64,000 nucleotides of DNA from Ureibacillus terrenus (GCF_006569205.1 NZ_VIGD01000004.1:62001-126000), one strand, 5' to 3'; positions 45,001-53,554 are shown, numbered from the stretch's first letter. The notes: generated by a model not told the origin, from the letters alone. Program-made: numbers and translations.

Positions 45001-45659
45001 AAGTGAAGTTATTAAAACAATCTATTGAAGAATTGGGACCTGTCAATTTCACGGCCATCGAAGAATATGAACGGGTATCGGAACGCCATACCTTTTTGAC
45101 GGAGCAACGGAATGATCTGATTGAAGCCCAGCAAACCCTCAATGAAACCATCAAAGAAATGGATGAGGAAATGGCTTCCCGGTTTAAAGAATCCTTTGAA
45201 AAAATTCAACAACAATTCCGGATTGTATTCCGTGAACTGTTCGGGGGAGGCCATGCCGATCTGATTTTGTTGGAGCCTGATAATTTACTGGAAACGGGAA
45301 TTGAAATTGTAGCCCAGCCTCCGGGAAAAAAATTGCAAAATTTAAGCCTGCTTTCCGGTGGAGAACGGGCTTTGACGGCCATTGCATTATTATTTGCCAT
45401 CCTAAATTCCCGTCCGGTGCCTTTTGTCATTTTGGACGAGGTGGAGGCCGCACTGGATGAAGCAAACGTTGAACGGTATAGCCGATATTTGAGAAAATTG
45501 AGCCGTGATACCCAGTTCATCGTGATCACCCACCGGAAGGGAACGATGGAAGGTGCCGATGTATTATACGGGATTACGATGCAGGAATCGGGGGTATCGA
45601 AGCTTGTTTCGGTGAAATTGGAAGATGAACCAGTACTTGTAGGACAAAGGAGCGAATAA
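42087..45659 (+). CDS. smc: Chromosome partition protein Smc
   Basis: The condensin ATPase organises and segregates the chromosome with ScpA and ScpB. The 1190-residue protein has Walker A GPNGSGKSN (31-39), two long coiled coils (about 170-500 and 670-1020) and a hinge of about 170 residues between them (GIEGAVAELLKVEGKYSRAIE to GGSLTGGSV). The C-terminal ABC signature is LLSGGERALTAIAL, with Walker B VILDEVEAALDEAN. The stop overlaps the ftsY start by one base. Confidence 0.98.
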   Translation: MFLKRLEVVGFKSFADRIGIDFVPGVTAVVGPNGSGKSNVTDAIRWVLGEQSAKSLRGSKMEDVIFAGSASRKPLNFAEVTLILNNEDQEVGIPYSEISVTRRVYRSGESEYLLNNQQCRLKDITDLFMDSGLGKEAFSIISQGRVDEILNSKPDDRRTIFEEAAGILKYKLRKKKAEQKLLETDDNLKRVLDILHELDSRLEPLKIQSSAAKDYLRMTEELRELDISLIVHDLKRHHEELIAVKEEHDQLERQEQEKASEIARLQTKAEALRTKIRHIDSAIDEIQERLVEASAEVERWEGRKALVKEKRSNAEKQLQQLQLSLKETKEEEAELANNEEQNKKLFAVKKNEIQQLKAEIKQLDMSLNTSVSQLEEQIEEQKNLYIDLLNEEATAKNELKHIEQQLAQYEETEERINDRSEEMLRKLNQVTGEKNELARKLEETKKKLSEVLEQYEQLQRQLKSASASHDEKRQMLYKAYQHQQQLKSRKEALEELEADYSGFNHGVKEILMARERGELKGIEGAVAELLKVEGKYSRAIETALGAATQHIVTETEQDAQKAIGWLKAKKAGRATFLPKNVMKSRKLSFSQIGQAAGHPSFIRLAHELVEFDEQNRNIVEYLLGNVLVAENLEGASQIARLVGYKYRVVTLDGDIVNAGGSLTGGSVKQQNSLFSRKADLEQLKVQLAQMEQSIAQAEKTLAKEKERLTGLQEQADLLKSRSEQLRQEELAFHSKYVELEMEEKNLKNTVHLASSEKNDASSRKEALLKQKEQIEGRLAQLRHELHRVNEKVDQLSKAKVKSETEKDLLREQLAKKRADLAVLQEQLNQLQIQTADIELKRSKLLQQIETISREIEWIQNERENELTEEEIERAIAEWTEKRNQCSAAIQENRQMRLEYQQALSQLDEQLNEMQRIHKGFLEQLRSMDVKKSRIEFEINRLNNLLEEQYGLDFGEAVNEAAEIEDVDHIRKKVKLLKQSIEELGPVNFTAIEEYERVSERHTFLTEQRNDLIEAQQTLNETIKEMDEEMASRFKESFEKIQQQFRIVFRELFGGGHADLILLEPDNLLETGIEIVAQPPGKKLQNLSLLSGGERALTAIALLFAILNSRPVPFVILDEVEAALDEANVERYSRYLRKLSRDTQFIVITHRKGTMEGADVLYGITMQESGVSKLVSVKLEDEPVLVGQRSE

Positions 45660-46867
45660 TGATGAGCTTTTTTAAACGATTGAAGGAAAAGTTAAGCGGC
45701 AAATCCGAAGAACAATTGCAACAAGAAACGGCAGAGGAAACTGCAGAACAGCCGGAAGTCGAGGACAGCGAAGCTCCAAGTGAGCAGGCAGGAGGCGAAT
45801 TGGTAGAAAACGTGCAAGAAAACACGCATGCTGAAGAGCCTGAAGCGGAAGCAGCGTCCGAAGAGAAACACAATGAAGCGGAAATAACTCCGGAAAAGAA
45901 ACCTTCCGCCTGGTCGATCACCCAAAAATTTAAAATGGGCCTTGCGAAAACCCGCGATACCTTTACTTCAAAGGTCACTGATTTGATAGCCCGCTATCGG
46001 AAAGTCGATGAAGAATTTTTTGAAGAATTGGAAGAAATTTTATTGCAGGCCGATGTCGGTTTCGAAACGGTGATGGAATTGATCGACGAACTGCGCTTTG
46101 AAGTGCAGCGGAGAAACATAAAAGAAACCGACGGCCTTTATGTAGTCATCTGCGAAAAACTGGTCGAAATCTATGAAAAAGGCGAGGAAGGCATTTCTGA
46201 ATTGAATTTGCAGCCTGATGGAGAATTGACGGTCATTCTATTTGTCGGAGTCAATGGCGTCGGAAAAACGACGACCATCGGGAAACTTGCCCACCGCCTG
46301 AAAAAACAAGGAAAAACGGTTATGCTGGCAGCCGGCGATACGTTCCGTGCAGGTGCCATTGAACAGCTTCAAGTCTGGGGAGACCGGGTAGGCTGCGAAG
46401 TGATCAAGCAGGCGGAAGGATCTGATCCTGCCGCAGTCATTTATGATGCCATCAATGCTGCGAAAAAGCGCGGCGCTGACGTATTGATCTGCGATACAGC
46501 CGGCCGTTTGCAAAATAAAGTGAACTTGATGAAAGAATTGGAAAAAATTCATCGCGTGATTTCCCGTGAAATTCCAAATGCTCCCCATGAAGTGCTGCTT
46601 GTCCTTGATGCGACAACAGGCCAGAATGCCTTAATTCAGGCCCAGACATTTAAAGAAGCGACAAATGTAACGGGAATCGTGCTGACAAAATTGGACGGCA
46701 CGGCAAAAGGCGGTATCGTGCTGGCAATTCGAAACAAACTGAATATCCCGGTGAAATTTGTCGGGCTGGGCGAAAAAGTCGATGATTTGCAGCCGTTCGA
46801 TCCGGAGCGTTATGTGTATGGACTGTTTGCCGATTCGTTGGACAAACAATTGGATAAAGCGGAATGA
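45659..46867 (+). CDS. ftsY: Signal recognition particle receptor FtsY
   Basis: FtsY docks SRP-ribosome complexes at the membrane. The 402-residue protein has a basic N-terminal stretch (MSFFKRLKEKLSGK), then an acidic Glu-rich region of about 70 residues (roughly 18-85). The NG domain begins near residue 90. Its G1 is GVNGVGKTTT (K203), followed by DTFRAGAIEQL, DTAGR and TKLDGTAKGG. B. subtilis FtsY lacks so long an acidic region; E. coli FtsY has a comparable A domain. A terminator follows. Confidence 0.97.
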   Translation: MMSFFKRLKEKLSGKSEEQLQQETAEETAEQPEVEDSEAPSEQAGGELVENVQENTHAEEPEAEAASEEKHNEAEITPEKKPSAWSITQKFKMGLAKTRDTFTSKVTDLIARYRKVDEEFFEELEEILLQADVGFETVMELIDELRFEVQRRNIKETDGLYVVICEKLVEIYEKGEEGISELNLQPDGELTVILFVGVNGVGKTTTIGKLAHRLKKQGKTVMLAAGDTFRAGAIEQLQVWGDRVGCEVIKQAEGSDPAAVIYDAINAAKKRGADVLICDTAGRLQNKVNLMKELEKIHRVISREIPNAPHEVLLVLDATTGQNALIQAQTFKEATNVTGIVLTKLDGTAKGGIVLAIRNKLNIPVKFVGLGEKVDDLQPFDPERYVYGLFADSLDKQLDKAE

Positions 46868-46871
46868 TGGA

Positions 46872-46912
46872 AAAACGATCATCCGATTGTTGGATGATCG
46901 TTTTATTTTTTT
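46872..46912 (+). terminator. Intrinsic terminator of rnc-smc-ftsY
   Basis: AAAACGATCATCC (46872-46884) pairs with GGATGATCGTTTT (46892-46904), followed by ATTTTTTT. Confidence 0.92.
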
Positions 46913-46983
46913 GTGGAATACGATTATCGCTTTTCCATGATTGATAAATTCTTGAAGAATCTGTGTTGTTAAAGGAAATTTAC

Positions 46984-47012
46984 TTGACACGTATACACAA
47001 AACCGATATGAT
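46984..47012 (+). promoter_or_regulatory. Promoter of ylxM-ffh
   Basis: Consensus TTGACA (46984-46989), 17 bases, TATGAT (47007-47012). Confidence 0.85.
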
Positions 47013-47045
47013 ACAGTAGAAAAACCATGATTGGAGAGGCATTCG

Positions 47046-47378
47046 ATGTTACTTGAAAAGACGACGCGGATGAATTTTCTCTTCGACTTTTATCAAGCTT
47101 TGTTAACGGATAAACAGCGCACATATATGGAGCTTTATTATTTAGATGATCTTTCTCTGGGAGAAATTGCTGAAACCTATAAAGTGTCCCGGCAAGCCGT
47201 ATATGACAATATCCGCCGCACAGAGGCAATGCTTGAAGAATATGAAGAAAAACTGAAATTGTTTGAAAAATTTCAAAAGCGTCAACAGACGATCGAAAAG
47301 CTGGAAACAGCCATTAAAGAAAAAGCGCCTGTAGAGGAACAATTGCAATTGATCGATCAATTAAAAGAAACGGATTAG
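47046..47378 (+). CDS. ylxM: YlxM family putative DNA-binding protein (SRP-associated)
   Basis: A 110-residue helix-turn-helix protein beginning [21 protein letters not shown], with the sigma-70 region-4-like segment [22 protein letters not shown] and a coiled C-terminus. Start ATG 47046 follows GGAGAGG. Members always accompany ffh; a streptococcal homologue has been reported to modulate SRP GTPase activity. Whether it binds DNA is unknown. It is 12 bases before ffh. Confidence 0.92.
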   Translation: MLLEKTTRMNFLFDFYQALLTDKQRTYMELYYLDDLSLGEIAETYKVSRQAVYDNIRRTEAMLEEYEEKLKLFEKFQKRQQTIEKLETAIKEKAPVEEQLQLIDQLKETD

Positions 47379-47390
47379 GAGGCGAAAAGT

Positions 47391-48752
47391 TTGGCATTCG
47401 AAGGATTATCTGAGCGACTCCAAAGCACAATCCAAAAAATCAAAGGCAAAGGAAAAGTTACGGAAGCGGACGTAAAGCAAATGATGCGGGAAGTGCGTCT
47501 TGCCCTCATCGAAGCCGACGTCAACTTAAAAGTCGTAAAAGACTTTGTCAAACGGGTCAGCGAGCGGGCGGTCGGCGCCGAAGTCATGAAAAGTTTAACA
47601 CCCGGCCAGCAAGTCATTAAGATTGTAAAAGATGAATTGACGGAATTGATGGGCGGGGAGCATAGCCAAATTAAATTCAATCCGAAGCCTCCAACAGTCA
47701 TTATGATGGTCGGATTGCAAGGTGCAGGGAAAACGACGACTTCCGGAAAACTTGCAAATCTTTTAAGAAAGAAATATAATCGCAAACCGCTTCTCGTTGC
47801 TGCGGACGTCTACCGTCCTGCCGCCATCAAACAATTGGAAACTTTAGGGAAACAGTTGGCAATTCCGGTGTTTTCCCTCGGGACGGATGTTTCTCCGGTA
47901 AAGATTGCGGAAGAAGCCATCGAACACGCAAAAAAAGAACATTATGACGTGGTCATTATCGATACAGCCGGCCGGTTGCATATCGACGAAGAATTGATGG
48001 ATGAGCTGAAAAATATCCGTGCCATCAAAGAGCCGGACGAAGTATTTTTGGTGGTTGACGCCATGACCGGACAAGATGCGGTCAATGTTGCGCAAAGCTT
48101 CAACGAGGCCATTGGCATTACAGGCGTGATTTTGACAAAATTGGATGGCGATACGCGCGGCGGTGCGGCATTATCGATCCGAGCCGTTACGGAGAAGCCG
48201 ATCAAGTTCGTCGGGATGGGAGAAAAAATGGATGCTCTGGAACCTTTCCATCCGGAACGCATGGCTTCCCGGATTTTAGGAATGGGTGACGTCCTATCCT
48301 TAATCGAGAAGGCGCAGGCGACCGTCGATGCGGAAAAAGCGAAAGAGCTTGAAGAAAAATTCAAAACACAAAATTTCACCTTTGATGATTTTGTGGATCA
48401 ACTTAAAGCCGTCCGAAAAATGGGGCCTCTGGAAGATATTTTGAAGATGCTTCCGGGGTTTAACAAAATCAAAGGGCTGAACAATATCCAAATCGATGAA
48501 AAGCAGATCGACCGGCTTGAGGCCATCGTTTATTCGATGACGCCGGAAGAAAGGGCGCATCCGGAAATTATCAATGCCAGCCGCAAAAAGCGGATTGCCA
48601 AAGGTTCCGGCACGTCCATTCAGGACGTCAACCGGCTATTGAAACAATTCGAAGATATGAAGAAAATGATGAAGCAAATGATGTCCATGACGCAGGGAAA
48701 AGGCAAAAAGAAAATGAAAATTCCAGGCCTCGATTCATTTTTTAAATTTTAA
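47391..48752 (+). CDS. ffh: Signal recognition particle protein Ffh
   Basis: Ffh binds SRP RNA and signal sequences and delivers nascent chains to FtsY. The 453-residue protein starts at TTG 47391 after TTAGGAGG. It has the N domain, the G domain (GLQGAGKTTT; DVYRPAAIKQL; DTAGRLH; TKLDGDTRGG) and a methionine-rich C-terminal M domain (KKMMKQMMSMTQGKGKK). ylxM immediately precedes it. Confidence 0.98.
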   Translation: MAFEGLSERLQSTIQKIKGKGKVTEADVKQMMREVRLALIEADVNLKVVKDFVKRVSERAVGAEVMKSLTPGQQVIKIVKDELTELMGGEHSQIKFNPKPPTVIMMVGLQGAGKTTTSGKLANLLRKKYNRKPLLVAADVYRPAAIKQLETLGKQLAIPVFSLGTDVSPVKIAEEAIEHAKKEHYDVVIIDTAGRLHIDEELMDELKNIRAIKEPDEVFLVVDAMTGQDAVNVAQSFNEAIGITGVILTKLDGDTRGGAALSIRAVTEKPIKFVGMGEKMDALEPFHPERMASRILGMGDVLSLIEKAQATVDAEKAKELEEKFKTQNFTFDDFVDQLKAVRKMGPLEDILKMLPGFNKIKGLNNIQIDEKQIDRLEAIVYSMTPEERAHPEIINASRKKRIAKGSGTSIQDVNRLLKQFEDMKKMMKQMMSMTQGKGKKKMKIPGLDSFFKF

Positions 48753-48785
48753 TAAAGAAAACCATGATCTGTTAAGAAAAAACAC

Positions 48786-48814
48786 TTTACAAACAAATAA
48801 AACACTGTTATTAT
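48786..48814 (+). promoter_or_regulatory. Promoter of rpsP-khpA
   Basis: TTTACA (48786-48791), 17 bases, TATTAT (48809-48814). Confidence 0.7.
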
Positions 48815-48853
48815 TCTATCTTGTGTAAAACTAATTCGGAGGTGCAAAATTCA

Positions 48854-49132
48854 ATGGCAGTAAAAATTCGTTTAAAACGCATGGGAGCTAAAAAATCCCC
48901 TTTTTATCGCATCGTAGTTGCTGATTCTCGTTCACCACGCGATGGACGTTCAATTGAAACAGTCGGCTATTACAATCCATTAACTGTACCGGCAACAGTA
49001 CAAATCGATGAAGAAAAAGCGCTTAAATGGTTGGCAAATGGCGCGAAACCATCTGATACTGTTCGCAACTTGTTCTCTCAGCAAGGCATTTTGGAGAAAT
49101 TCCATAACTTAAAATTCAACAAAAAAGCTTAA
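48854..49132 (+). CDS. rpsP: 30S ribosomal protein S16
   Basis: The 92-residue S16 begins [30 protein letters not shown] sequence, read here from [19 protein letters not shown] 48854 follows GGAGGTG. An in-frame reading from 48821 would overlap the promoter leader and is rejected. It precedes khpA by 25 bases. Confidence 0.98.
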   Translation: MAVKIRLKRMGAKKSPFYRIVVADSRSPRDGRSIETVGYYNPLTVPATVQIDEEKALKWLANGAKPSDTVRNLFSQQGILEKFHNLKFNKKA

Positions 49133-49157
49133 TTGAATCATTTTCGGGGGTGTCCGC

Positions 49158-49388
49158 ATGCAAAAGCTGATTGAAGCAATTGTAAAACCGCTAGTTGATT
49201 ATCCGGAAGACGTTCGCGTCGAAATTGATGAAAATACTAGTCGCATTGTTTATAAGCTTTCTGTAAACCCTGCCGATCGGGGAAAAGTGATCGGCAAACA
49301 TGGTCGTGTTGCGAAAGCGATTCGGACGATTGTCAATTCTGCAAGCGGTCACCACAAGAAAAAAACATTTGTCGATATATTGGATTAA
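49158..49388 (+). CDS. khpA: KH-domain RNA-binding protein KhpA
   Basis: A 76-residue single KH-domain protein (YlqC in B. subtilis) with the GxxG loop GKHGR in DRGKVIGKHGRVAKAIR. In other Firmicutes KhpA pairs with KhpB/Jag and binds many RNAs. The next gene in B. subtilis, ylqD, is missing here. Confidence 0.94.
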   Translation: MQKLIEAIVKPLVDYPEDVRVEIDENTSRIVYKLSVNPADRGKVIGKHGRVAKAIRTIVNSASGHHKKKTFVDILD

Positions 49389-49391
49389 TGC

Positions 49392-49419
49392 AAAAAGGGG
49401 CTATTTCAGCCCCTTTTTT
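49392..49419 (+). terminator. Intrinsic terminator of rpsP-khpA
   Basis: AAAAAGGGGCT (49392-49402) pairs with AGCCCCTTTTTT (49408-49419). Confidence 0.93.
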
Positions 49420-49451
49420 ATTCATGCCGCAAGGGTTTCAAATTGAAATTC

Positions 49452-49621
49452 TTTACTTTATGAAGCCCAAAGTTGCTAAAATGGACGAAGGGAGTTTCAT
49501 TTCTTGGTGCCCCCATTCATGAAACGGGGACGGAGACCTCAAAATAAATCATGTCCCATCGAAAGTTGAACCTGCAAACAAAGCAATTGGAGGAATACTC
49601 AATAAAGAGGTGATTCATCGA
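49452..49621 (+). promoter_or_regulatory. rimM-trmD promoter and structured leader
   Basis: An extended -10 (TGC-TAAAAT, -10 at 49477-49482) with TTTACT at 49452-49457 (19-base spacer) suggests a start near 49490. The leader can form GTTTCAT/ATGAAAC (49494-49500/49519-49525). Two further pairings exclude one another: CCCCC (49510-49514) with GGGG (49526-49529), and GGGAC (49527-49531) with GTCCC (49553-49557). An AGGA-type site at 49589-49594 has no start codon in range. Confidence 0.4.
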
Positions 49622-50143
49622 ATGGAATGGTTAAATGTGGGTCGCATTGTCAATACCCATGGCATCCGAGGGGAAGTAAGGGTTATCTCATCCACCGACT
49701 TTGAAGACATCCGTTTTAAAAAAGGTTCAAAACTGGCGATTTTTAAAAGCGATCATGCGGAACCGATTTGGGTAACGGTCGAAAATGCCCGAAGACATAA
49801 AAATTTTGTTTTACTCACTTTCGAAGGATACGATAACATTAACCTTGTAGAGCAATTTAAAAACAGCGTGCTGAAAATTTCGAAAGACCAATTGAGTGAA
49901 GATGAATTGGACGAGCATGAATATTATTATTTTGAAATCATCGGCTGCCAAGTGTACTCGGAAGAGGGTGAGCACTTGGGGGAAATAACGCACATTTACG
50001 AAACGGGCGCAAACGACGTTTGGGAGATGAAAGACCGAAAAGGAAAAAAACATTATATCCCCTATATTGAAGACGTCGTAAAAGAGATTGATGTGGACAA
50101 TAAACGCATAACCATTCATGTGATGGAAGGATTATTATCATGA
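49622..50143 (+). CDS. rimM: Ribosome maturation factor RimM
   Basis: RimM binds S19 and the 30S head during assembly. ATG 49622, after GAGGTG, gives 173 residues starting [21 protein letters not shown], the standard family start. It contains the RimM N-terminal domain and a C-terminal PRC-barrel ([29 protein letters not shown]). GTG 49610 is an alternative start but lies on the ribosome-binding site. It overlaps trmD by four bases. Confidence 0.96.
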   Translation: MEWLNVGRIVNTHGIRGEVRVISSTDFEDIRFKKGSKLAIFKSDHAEPIWVTVENARRHKNFVLLTFEGYDNINLVEQFKNSVLKISKDQLSEDELDEHEYYYFEIIGCQVYSEEGEHLGEITHIYETGANDVWEMKDRKGKKHYIPYIEDVVKEIDVDNKRITIHVMEGLLS

Positions 50144-50880
50144 AAATACATGTGCTTACGTTATTTCCGGAAATGTTTCCGGGAGTATTCGGTTCATCCA
50201 TCTTAAAAAAAGCCCAGGAAAAGGGGCTCGTTGATATTCAAGTTTGGAATATCCGGGATTTTAGCGACAACAAACATAAGCAAGTGGACGATTATCCGTA
50301 TGGCGGAGGAGCGGGCATGGTGTTGAAGCCCGAGCCGATTTTCCGCGCCGTCGAAACGATCACCCAGGATCGCCACCCCCGGATCATTTTGATGTGCCCA
50401 CAGGGGGAGCGGTTCACTCAGGCCAGAGCGGAAGAGCTGTCCAAAGAAGAAGAACTTGTCTTTATTTGCGGCCATTACGAAGGATATGATGAGCGCATTC
50501 GTGAATATCTGGTTACTGATGAAATCTCCATCGGCGATTTTGTGCTGACCGGCGGAGAAATTCCCGCCATGGCGGTCATCGATGCGGTTGTCCGTTTAAT
50601 TCCGGGGGTATTGGGGCAAGAAGCTTCCCACATTCACGATTCCTTTTCCACGGGACTATTGGAATACCCGCATTATACAAGACCGCAGGATTTCAGGGGC
50701 ATGAAGGTTCCTGATGTATTATTGTCCGGCAACCATAAAAAAATCGAAGAATGGCGCATGGAACAATCATTGAAGCGCACCTTTGAACGGAGACCGGATT
50801 TATTGGAAAAAATGGAGCTTACTCCAAAGCAAAAGGAATTCATCGAATCTCTGAAAAAGAAAAAGGAAACACATCAATAA
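50140..50880 (+). CDS. trmD: tRNA (guanine-37-N1)-methyltransferase
   Basis: TrmD methylates G37 next to the anticodon to prevent frameshifting. The 246-residue SPOUT enzyme begins [15 protein letters not shown], with [17 protein letters not shown], the trefoil-knot SAM site ([22 protein letters not shown]) and the catalytic aspartate in HIHDSFS. It is coupled to rimM (ATGA). Confidence 0.98.
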   Translation: MKIHVLTLFPEMFPGVFGSSILKKAQEKGLVDIQVWNIRDFSDNKHKQVDDYPYGGGAGMVLKPEPIFRAVETITQDRHPRIILMCPQGERFTQARAEELSKEEELVFICGHYEGYDERIREYLVTDEISIGDFVLTGGEIPAMAVIDAVVRLIPGVLGQEASHIHDSFSTGLLEYPHYTRPQDFRGMKVPDVLLSGNHKKIEEWRMEQSLKRTFERRPDLLEKMELTPKQKEFIESLKKKKETHQ

Positions 50881-50938
50881 AAGTAATCCGAAGAAAGCGC
50901 CCTCTTATCAGAGGGGTTGGAATTGATTTGGATTTTTG

Positions 50939-51060
50939 TTGCGCGTCAATATATTTTATGATATTATTCTTTTTGTGCTTCATTCGGAAGCGATCATTAC
51001 GATGTTCCGCTGTAGTTAATTGAGAACTATATGAACATTCGATATAAGGGGAGAAAAAAG
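50939..51060 (+). promoter_or_regulatory. rplS promoter and probable L19 leader RNA
   Basis: TTGCGC (50939-50944), 17 bases, TATTAT (50962-50967) predicts a start near 50974 and a leader of about 87 nt. The leader has CGGAA/TTCCG (50985-50989/51005-51009) around an inner CGAT/ATCG-like pairing, and GTT/GAAC nearby. Firmicutes have a described L19 leader in this position that is thought to bind L19; I infer this is the same. Confidence 0.5.
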
Positions 51061-51405
51061 ATGTCAGATATTATTCGTGAAATTACAAAAGAACAACTTC
51101 GCACTGATCTTCCTGAATTCCGTCCTGGTGATACTGTTCGTGTGCATGTGAAAATCCAAGAAGGTAACCGCGAACGTATCCAGGCATTCGAAGGCGTTGT
51201 GATTAAACGCCGCGGCGGCGGAATTAGCGAAACTTTTACTGTTCGCAAAGTTTCTTATGGTGTAGGTGTAGAACGTACGTTCCCTGTACATTCACCAAAA
51301 ATCGCAAAATTGGAAGTTGTTCGCCGTGGTAAAGTACGTCGTGCAAAACTTTACTACTTGCGTCAATTGCACGGTAAAGCAGCACGCATCAAAGAAATTC
51401 GATAA
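51061..51405 (+). CDS. rplS: 50S ribosomal protein L19
   Basis: The 114-residue L19 has [19 protein letters not shown] and [25 protein letters not shown] family sequence, ending [13 protein letters not shown] 51061 follows AAGGGGAG; an in-frame ATG at 51031 lies within the structured leader and is rejected. Confidence 0.98.
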   Translation: MSDIIREITKEQLRTDLPEFRPGDTVRVHVKIQEGNRERIQAFEGVVIKRRGGGISETFTVRKVSYGVGVERTFPVHSPKIAKLEVVRRGKVRRAKLYYLRQLHGKAARIKEIR

Positions 51406-51416
51406 TTTTTCTTCGG

Positions 51417-51451
51417 AAGGGGGCTTTGTCTTAAAAAGCCTCCTTTCTTTT
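51417..51451 (+). terminator. Intrinsic terminator of rplS
   Basis: AAGGGGGCTTT (51417-51427) pairs over 11 bp (one G-U) with AAAGCCTCCTT (51435-51445), followed by TCTTTT. Confidence 0.9.
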
Positions 51452-51453
51452 GC

Positions 51454-51483
51454 TTGTCATACAGTATAAAAATGGAATAAAAT
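51454..51483 (+). promoter_or_regulatory. Putative lepB promoter
   Basis: TTGTCA (51454-51459), 18 bases, TAAAAT (51478-51483). Confidence 0.5.
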
Positions 51484-51513
51484 GTTGATAGTAGATTTGG
51501 AGGGAACGTTTTC

Positions 51514-52077
51514 GTGGATAAAAAGAAAAAAGAAAAAAACGAGGTTTGGGAATGGACGAAGGCGTTAGTCATTGCCCTTCTTATTGCTGTGGTGGTCCGC
51601 TACTTTTTATTTACGCCCATCGTAGTGGACGGAGAGTCCATGATGCCGACATTAAAAGATGGGGACAAGATGATTGTCAATAAAATCGGCTATCGTTTTG
51701 GTGAACCGAAGCGTTTTGATATCGTCGTTTTCCATGCTCCTGAAGGGAAAGATTATATTAAGAGAGTCATCGGTTTGCCCGGGGAGCATATTGAATATAA
51801 AGATGATCAGCTCTATATCAATGGAGAACCGGTTGATGAACCTTATTTGGATGAATATAAATCACAGCTTACAGAAGGACAATTAACCCAGGATTTCACC
51901 CTTCAGGACATTGACCCGAACATGGACGTCATTCCTGAAGGATATGTTTTCGTCATGGGAGATAACCGGCGTTACAGCAAAGACAGCCGGCATATCGGGG
52001 TCATCAGCGAAGATGATATCATCGGCAAGACAAGCATCGTCTTTTGGCCGCTAAGCGAAATGAAAATAGTGAAATGA
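51514..52077 (+). CDS. lepB: Type I signal peptidase
   Basis: Cleaves signal peptides of secreted proteins at the outer membrane face. The 187-residue protein starts at GTG 51514 with a basic N-terminus and one membrane helix (about 17-36). The Ser-Lys dyad is S42 in GESMMPTL and K83 in [11 protein letters not shown], and box E reads [14 protein letters not shown]. One membrane segment is typical of Gram-positive P-type SipS enzymes. In B. subtilis this gene is not beside rplS. Confidence 0.96.
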   Translation: MDKKKKEKNEVWEWTKALVIALLIAVVVRYFLFTPIVVDGESMMPTLKDGDKMIVNKIGYRFGEPKRFDIVVFHAPEGKDYIKRVIGLPGEHIEYKDDQLYINGEPVDEPYLDEYKSQLTEGQLTQDFTLQDIDPNMDVIPEGYVFVMGDNRRYSKDSRHIGVISEDDIIGKTSIVFWPLSEMKIVK

Positions 52078-52109
52078 AGAAGGAGTATTTCGACACTCCT
52101 TTTCTTTTT
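52078..52109 (+). terminator. Intrinsic terminator of lepB
   Basis: AAGGAGT (52080-52086) pairs with ACTCCTT (52095-52101), followed by TTTCTTTTT. Confidence 0.8.
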
Positions 52110-52129
52110 GTCAAAAGGAGGAATTCACA

Positions 52130-53008
52130 ATGACCATTCAATGGTTTCCGGGACATATGGCGAAAGCGAAGAGGCAAGTTCAAGAACACTTAAAACTGGT
52201 CGATATTGTTTTTGAACTGGTGGATGCCCGGCTCCCGCTTTCTTCGCGAAATCCGATGATTGATGAAGTCATTAACCAAAAACCTCGAATTATCATTTTG
52301 AATAAAGCGGATATGGCGGATGACGAAGAAACAAAAAAGTGGGTGGAATATTTTGAAAATCAAGGGTTCAAAGCGGTTGCCATCAACTCGTTCAAAGGAA
52401 AAGGGCTGCAACAGATCACAAAAGCCGCCCAAGACATTTTGGCCGATAAATGGGCCCGCATGAAGGCGAAAGGGATGAAACATCGTCCAATCCGCGCGAT
52501 GATTGTGGGAATACCGAACGTAGGCAAATCGACATTAATCAATCGATTTGCCAAAAAAAATGTTGCAAAGACCGGGAATACGCCTGGTGTGACGAAAGCG
52601 CAGCAATGGGTGAAGGTTGGGAAAGAATTGGAACTTTTGGACACCCCGGGGATTTTATGGCCGAAATTTGAGGATCCGGAAGTGGGATTGAAGCTGGCGT
52701 TAACAGGAGCCATCAAAGACGCCATCATTCATATGGATGATTTGGCGGTATATGCGTTGAAGTTCCTGTCGGCCCATTACCCGGATCGGATGCATGAACG
52801 TTATGGAATTCACGAAATCGATGAAGAGGATATTGTGAAAGCATTCGACCATATCGGTAAATTGCGCAATGTATTGGGGGCCGGAGGGGAAATCGATTAT
52901 GACCGGGTAGCGGAGCTGATTGTCCGCGATATCCGGAATTTGGAATTAGGAAAACTTACTTTTGACTTCGTGGAAGAAGAACTGGAAAAGGAAACGGTTC
53001 AAAGTTGA
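52130..53008 (+). CDS. rbgA: Ribosome biogenesis GTPase RbgA (YlqF)
   Basis: A circularly permuted GTPase needed for late 50S assembly (incorporation of L16 and neighbours). The 292 residues begin [16 protein letters not shown], a family signature. G4 NKADMAD comes before G1 [12 protein letters not shown] (about 128-139) and G3 DTPGILWP. The C-terminal helical domain contacts rRNA. A strong AAAGGAGG site precedes it. Confidence 0.97.
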   Translation: MTIQWFPGHMAKAKRQVQEHLKLVDIVFELVDARLPLSSRNPMIDEVINQKPRIIILNKADMADDEETKKWVEYFENQGFKAVAINSFKGKGLQQITKAAQDILADKWARMKAKGMKHRPIRAMIVGIPNVGKSTLINRFAKKNVAKTGNTPGVTKAQQWVKVGKELELLDTPGILWPKFEDPEVGLKLALTGAIKDAIIHMDDLAVYALKFLSAHYPDRMHERYGIHEIDEEDIVKAFDHIGKLRNVLGAGGEIDYDRVAELIVRDIRNLELGKLTFDFVEEELEKETVQS

Positions 53009-53010
53009 TA

Positions 53011-53064
53011 AAAAACGCCATCCAAAGGTTTCTGAATAGAAACTTAATGGATGGTGTTTTTTTT
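53011..53064. terminator. Bidirectional terminator between rbgA and the PCYCGC lipoprotein
   Basis: The outer stem CGCCATCC/GGATGGTG (53016-53023/53049-53056) has A-runs on the left and T-runs on the right, so it works both ways. An inner hairpin GTTTCT/AGAAAC nests inside. It overlaps the stop codon of the minus-strand gene. Confidence 0.88.
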
Positions 53065-53554
53065 ATGCGGGCATTTCTGTTGGTGTCGGTGTTGAATAAC
53101 CCTCTTTATATTTTTCATCAATATAGTTGCGGATTTCTTTAAGGGATCTTCCTTCTTTTGAAAGTTTGGCGGCTTCGACCGCGATTTCCATGCAAACGTT
53201 GCAGCGCGTTCCATGATCATCCCATAGCACTTCTTCATCGCGAATTTCTGCCACGAAGCAATTTAAGCTGCTGCGGTGGCCCGCCGTTTCCCCGCAACCG
53301 CAGTAACAAGGAATCCATTCCAATACATCGGCGTATTCGTACGCGATTTTGTAGACTGCCGCAATGTGTTCATCCTTTTCCTGTAAAAAAGAAGGCAATT
53401 TTCCGACAGAGGTTGATTCCTGCAAATCTCCGGATAATGGATTGTGCCGCAGATGGTTATCGTGATGAACTTCCGTTTGGCCGGATTCGCTGGATTCCCC
53501 GCTGCAAGCCGACAGCAAAAGAGCAAAAACGAACAATATGTATAATTTTTTCAT
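53063..53554 (-). CDS. PCYCGC-motif lipoprotein of unknown function
   Basis: A 163-residue predicted lipoprotein. The start on the minus strand at 53554 follows GGAGGA and gives MKKLYILFVFALLLSAC, a signal peptide with lipobox LLSAC (cysteine 17). A longer reading adds 11 residues and is rejected. The mature part is a polar linker, then IPCYCGCGET, a further cysteine in LNCFVAEI and a C-N-V-C-M pair. This matches the PCYCGC family known from Bacillales; the closely spaced cysteines and histidines suggest metal or thiol chemistry. A helical segment (SKEGRSLKEIRNYIDEKY) follows. Function is unknown. Confidence 0.85.
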   Translation of the reverse strand: MKKLYILFVFALLLSACSGESSESGQTEVHHDNHLRHNPLSGDLQESTSVGKLPSFLQEKDEHIAAVYKIAYEYADVLEWIPCYCGCGETAGHRSSLNCFVAEIRDEEVLWDDHGTRCNVCMEIAVEAAKLSKEGRSLKEIRNYIDEKYKEGYSTPTPTEMPA

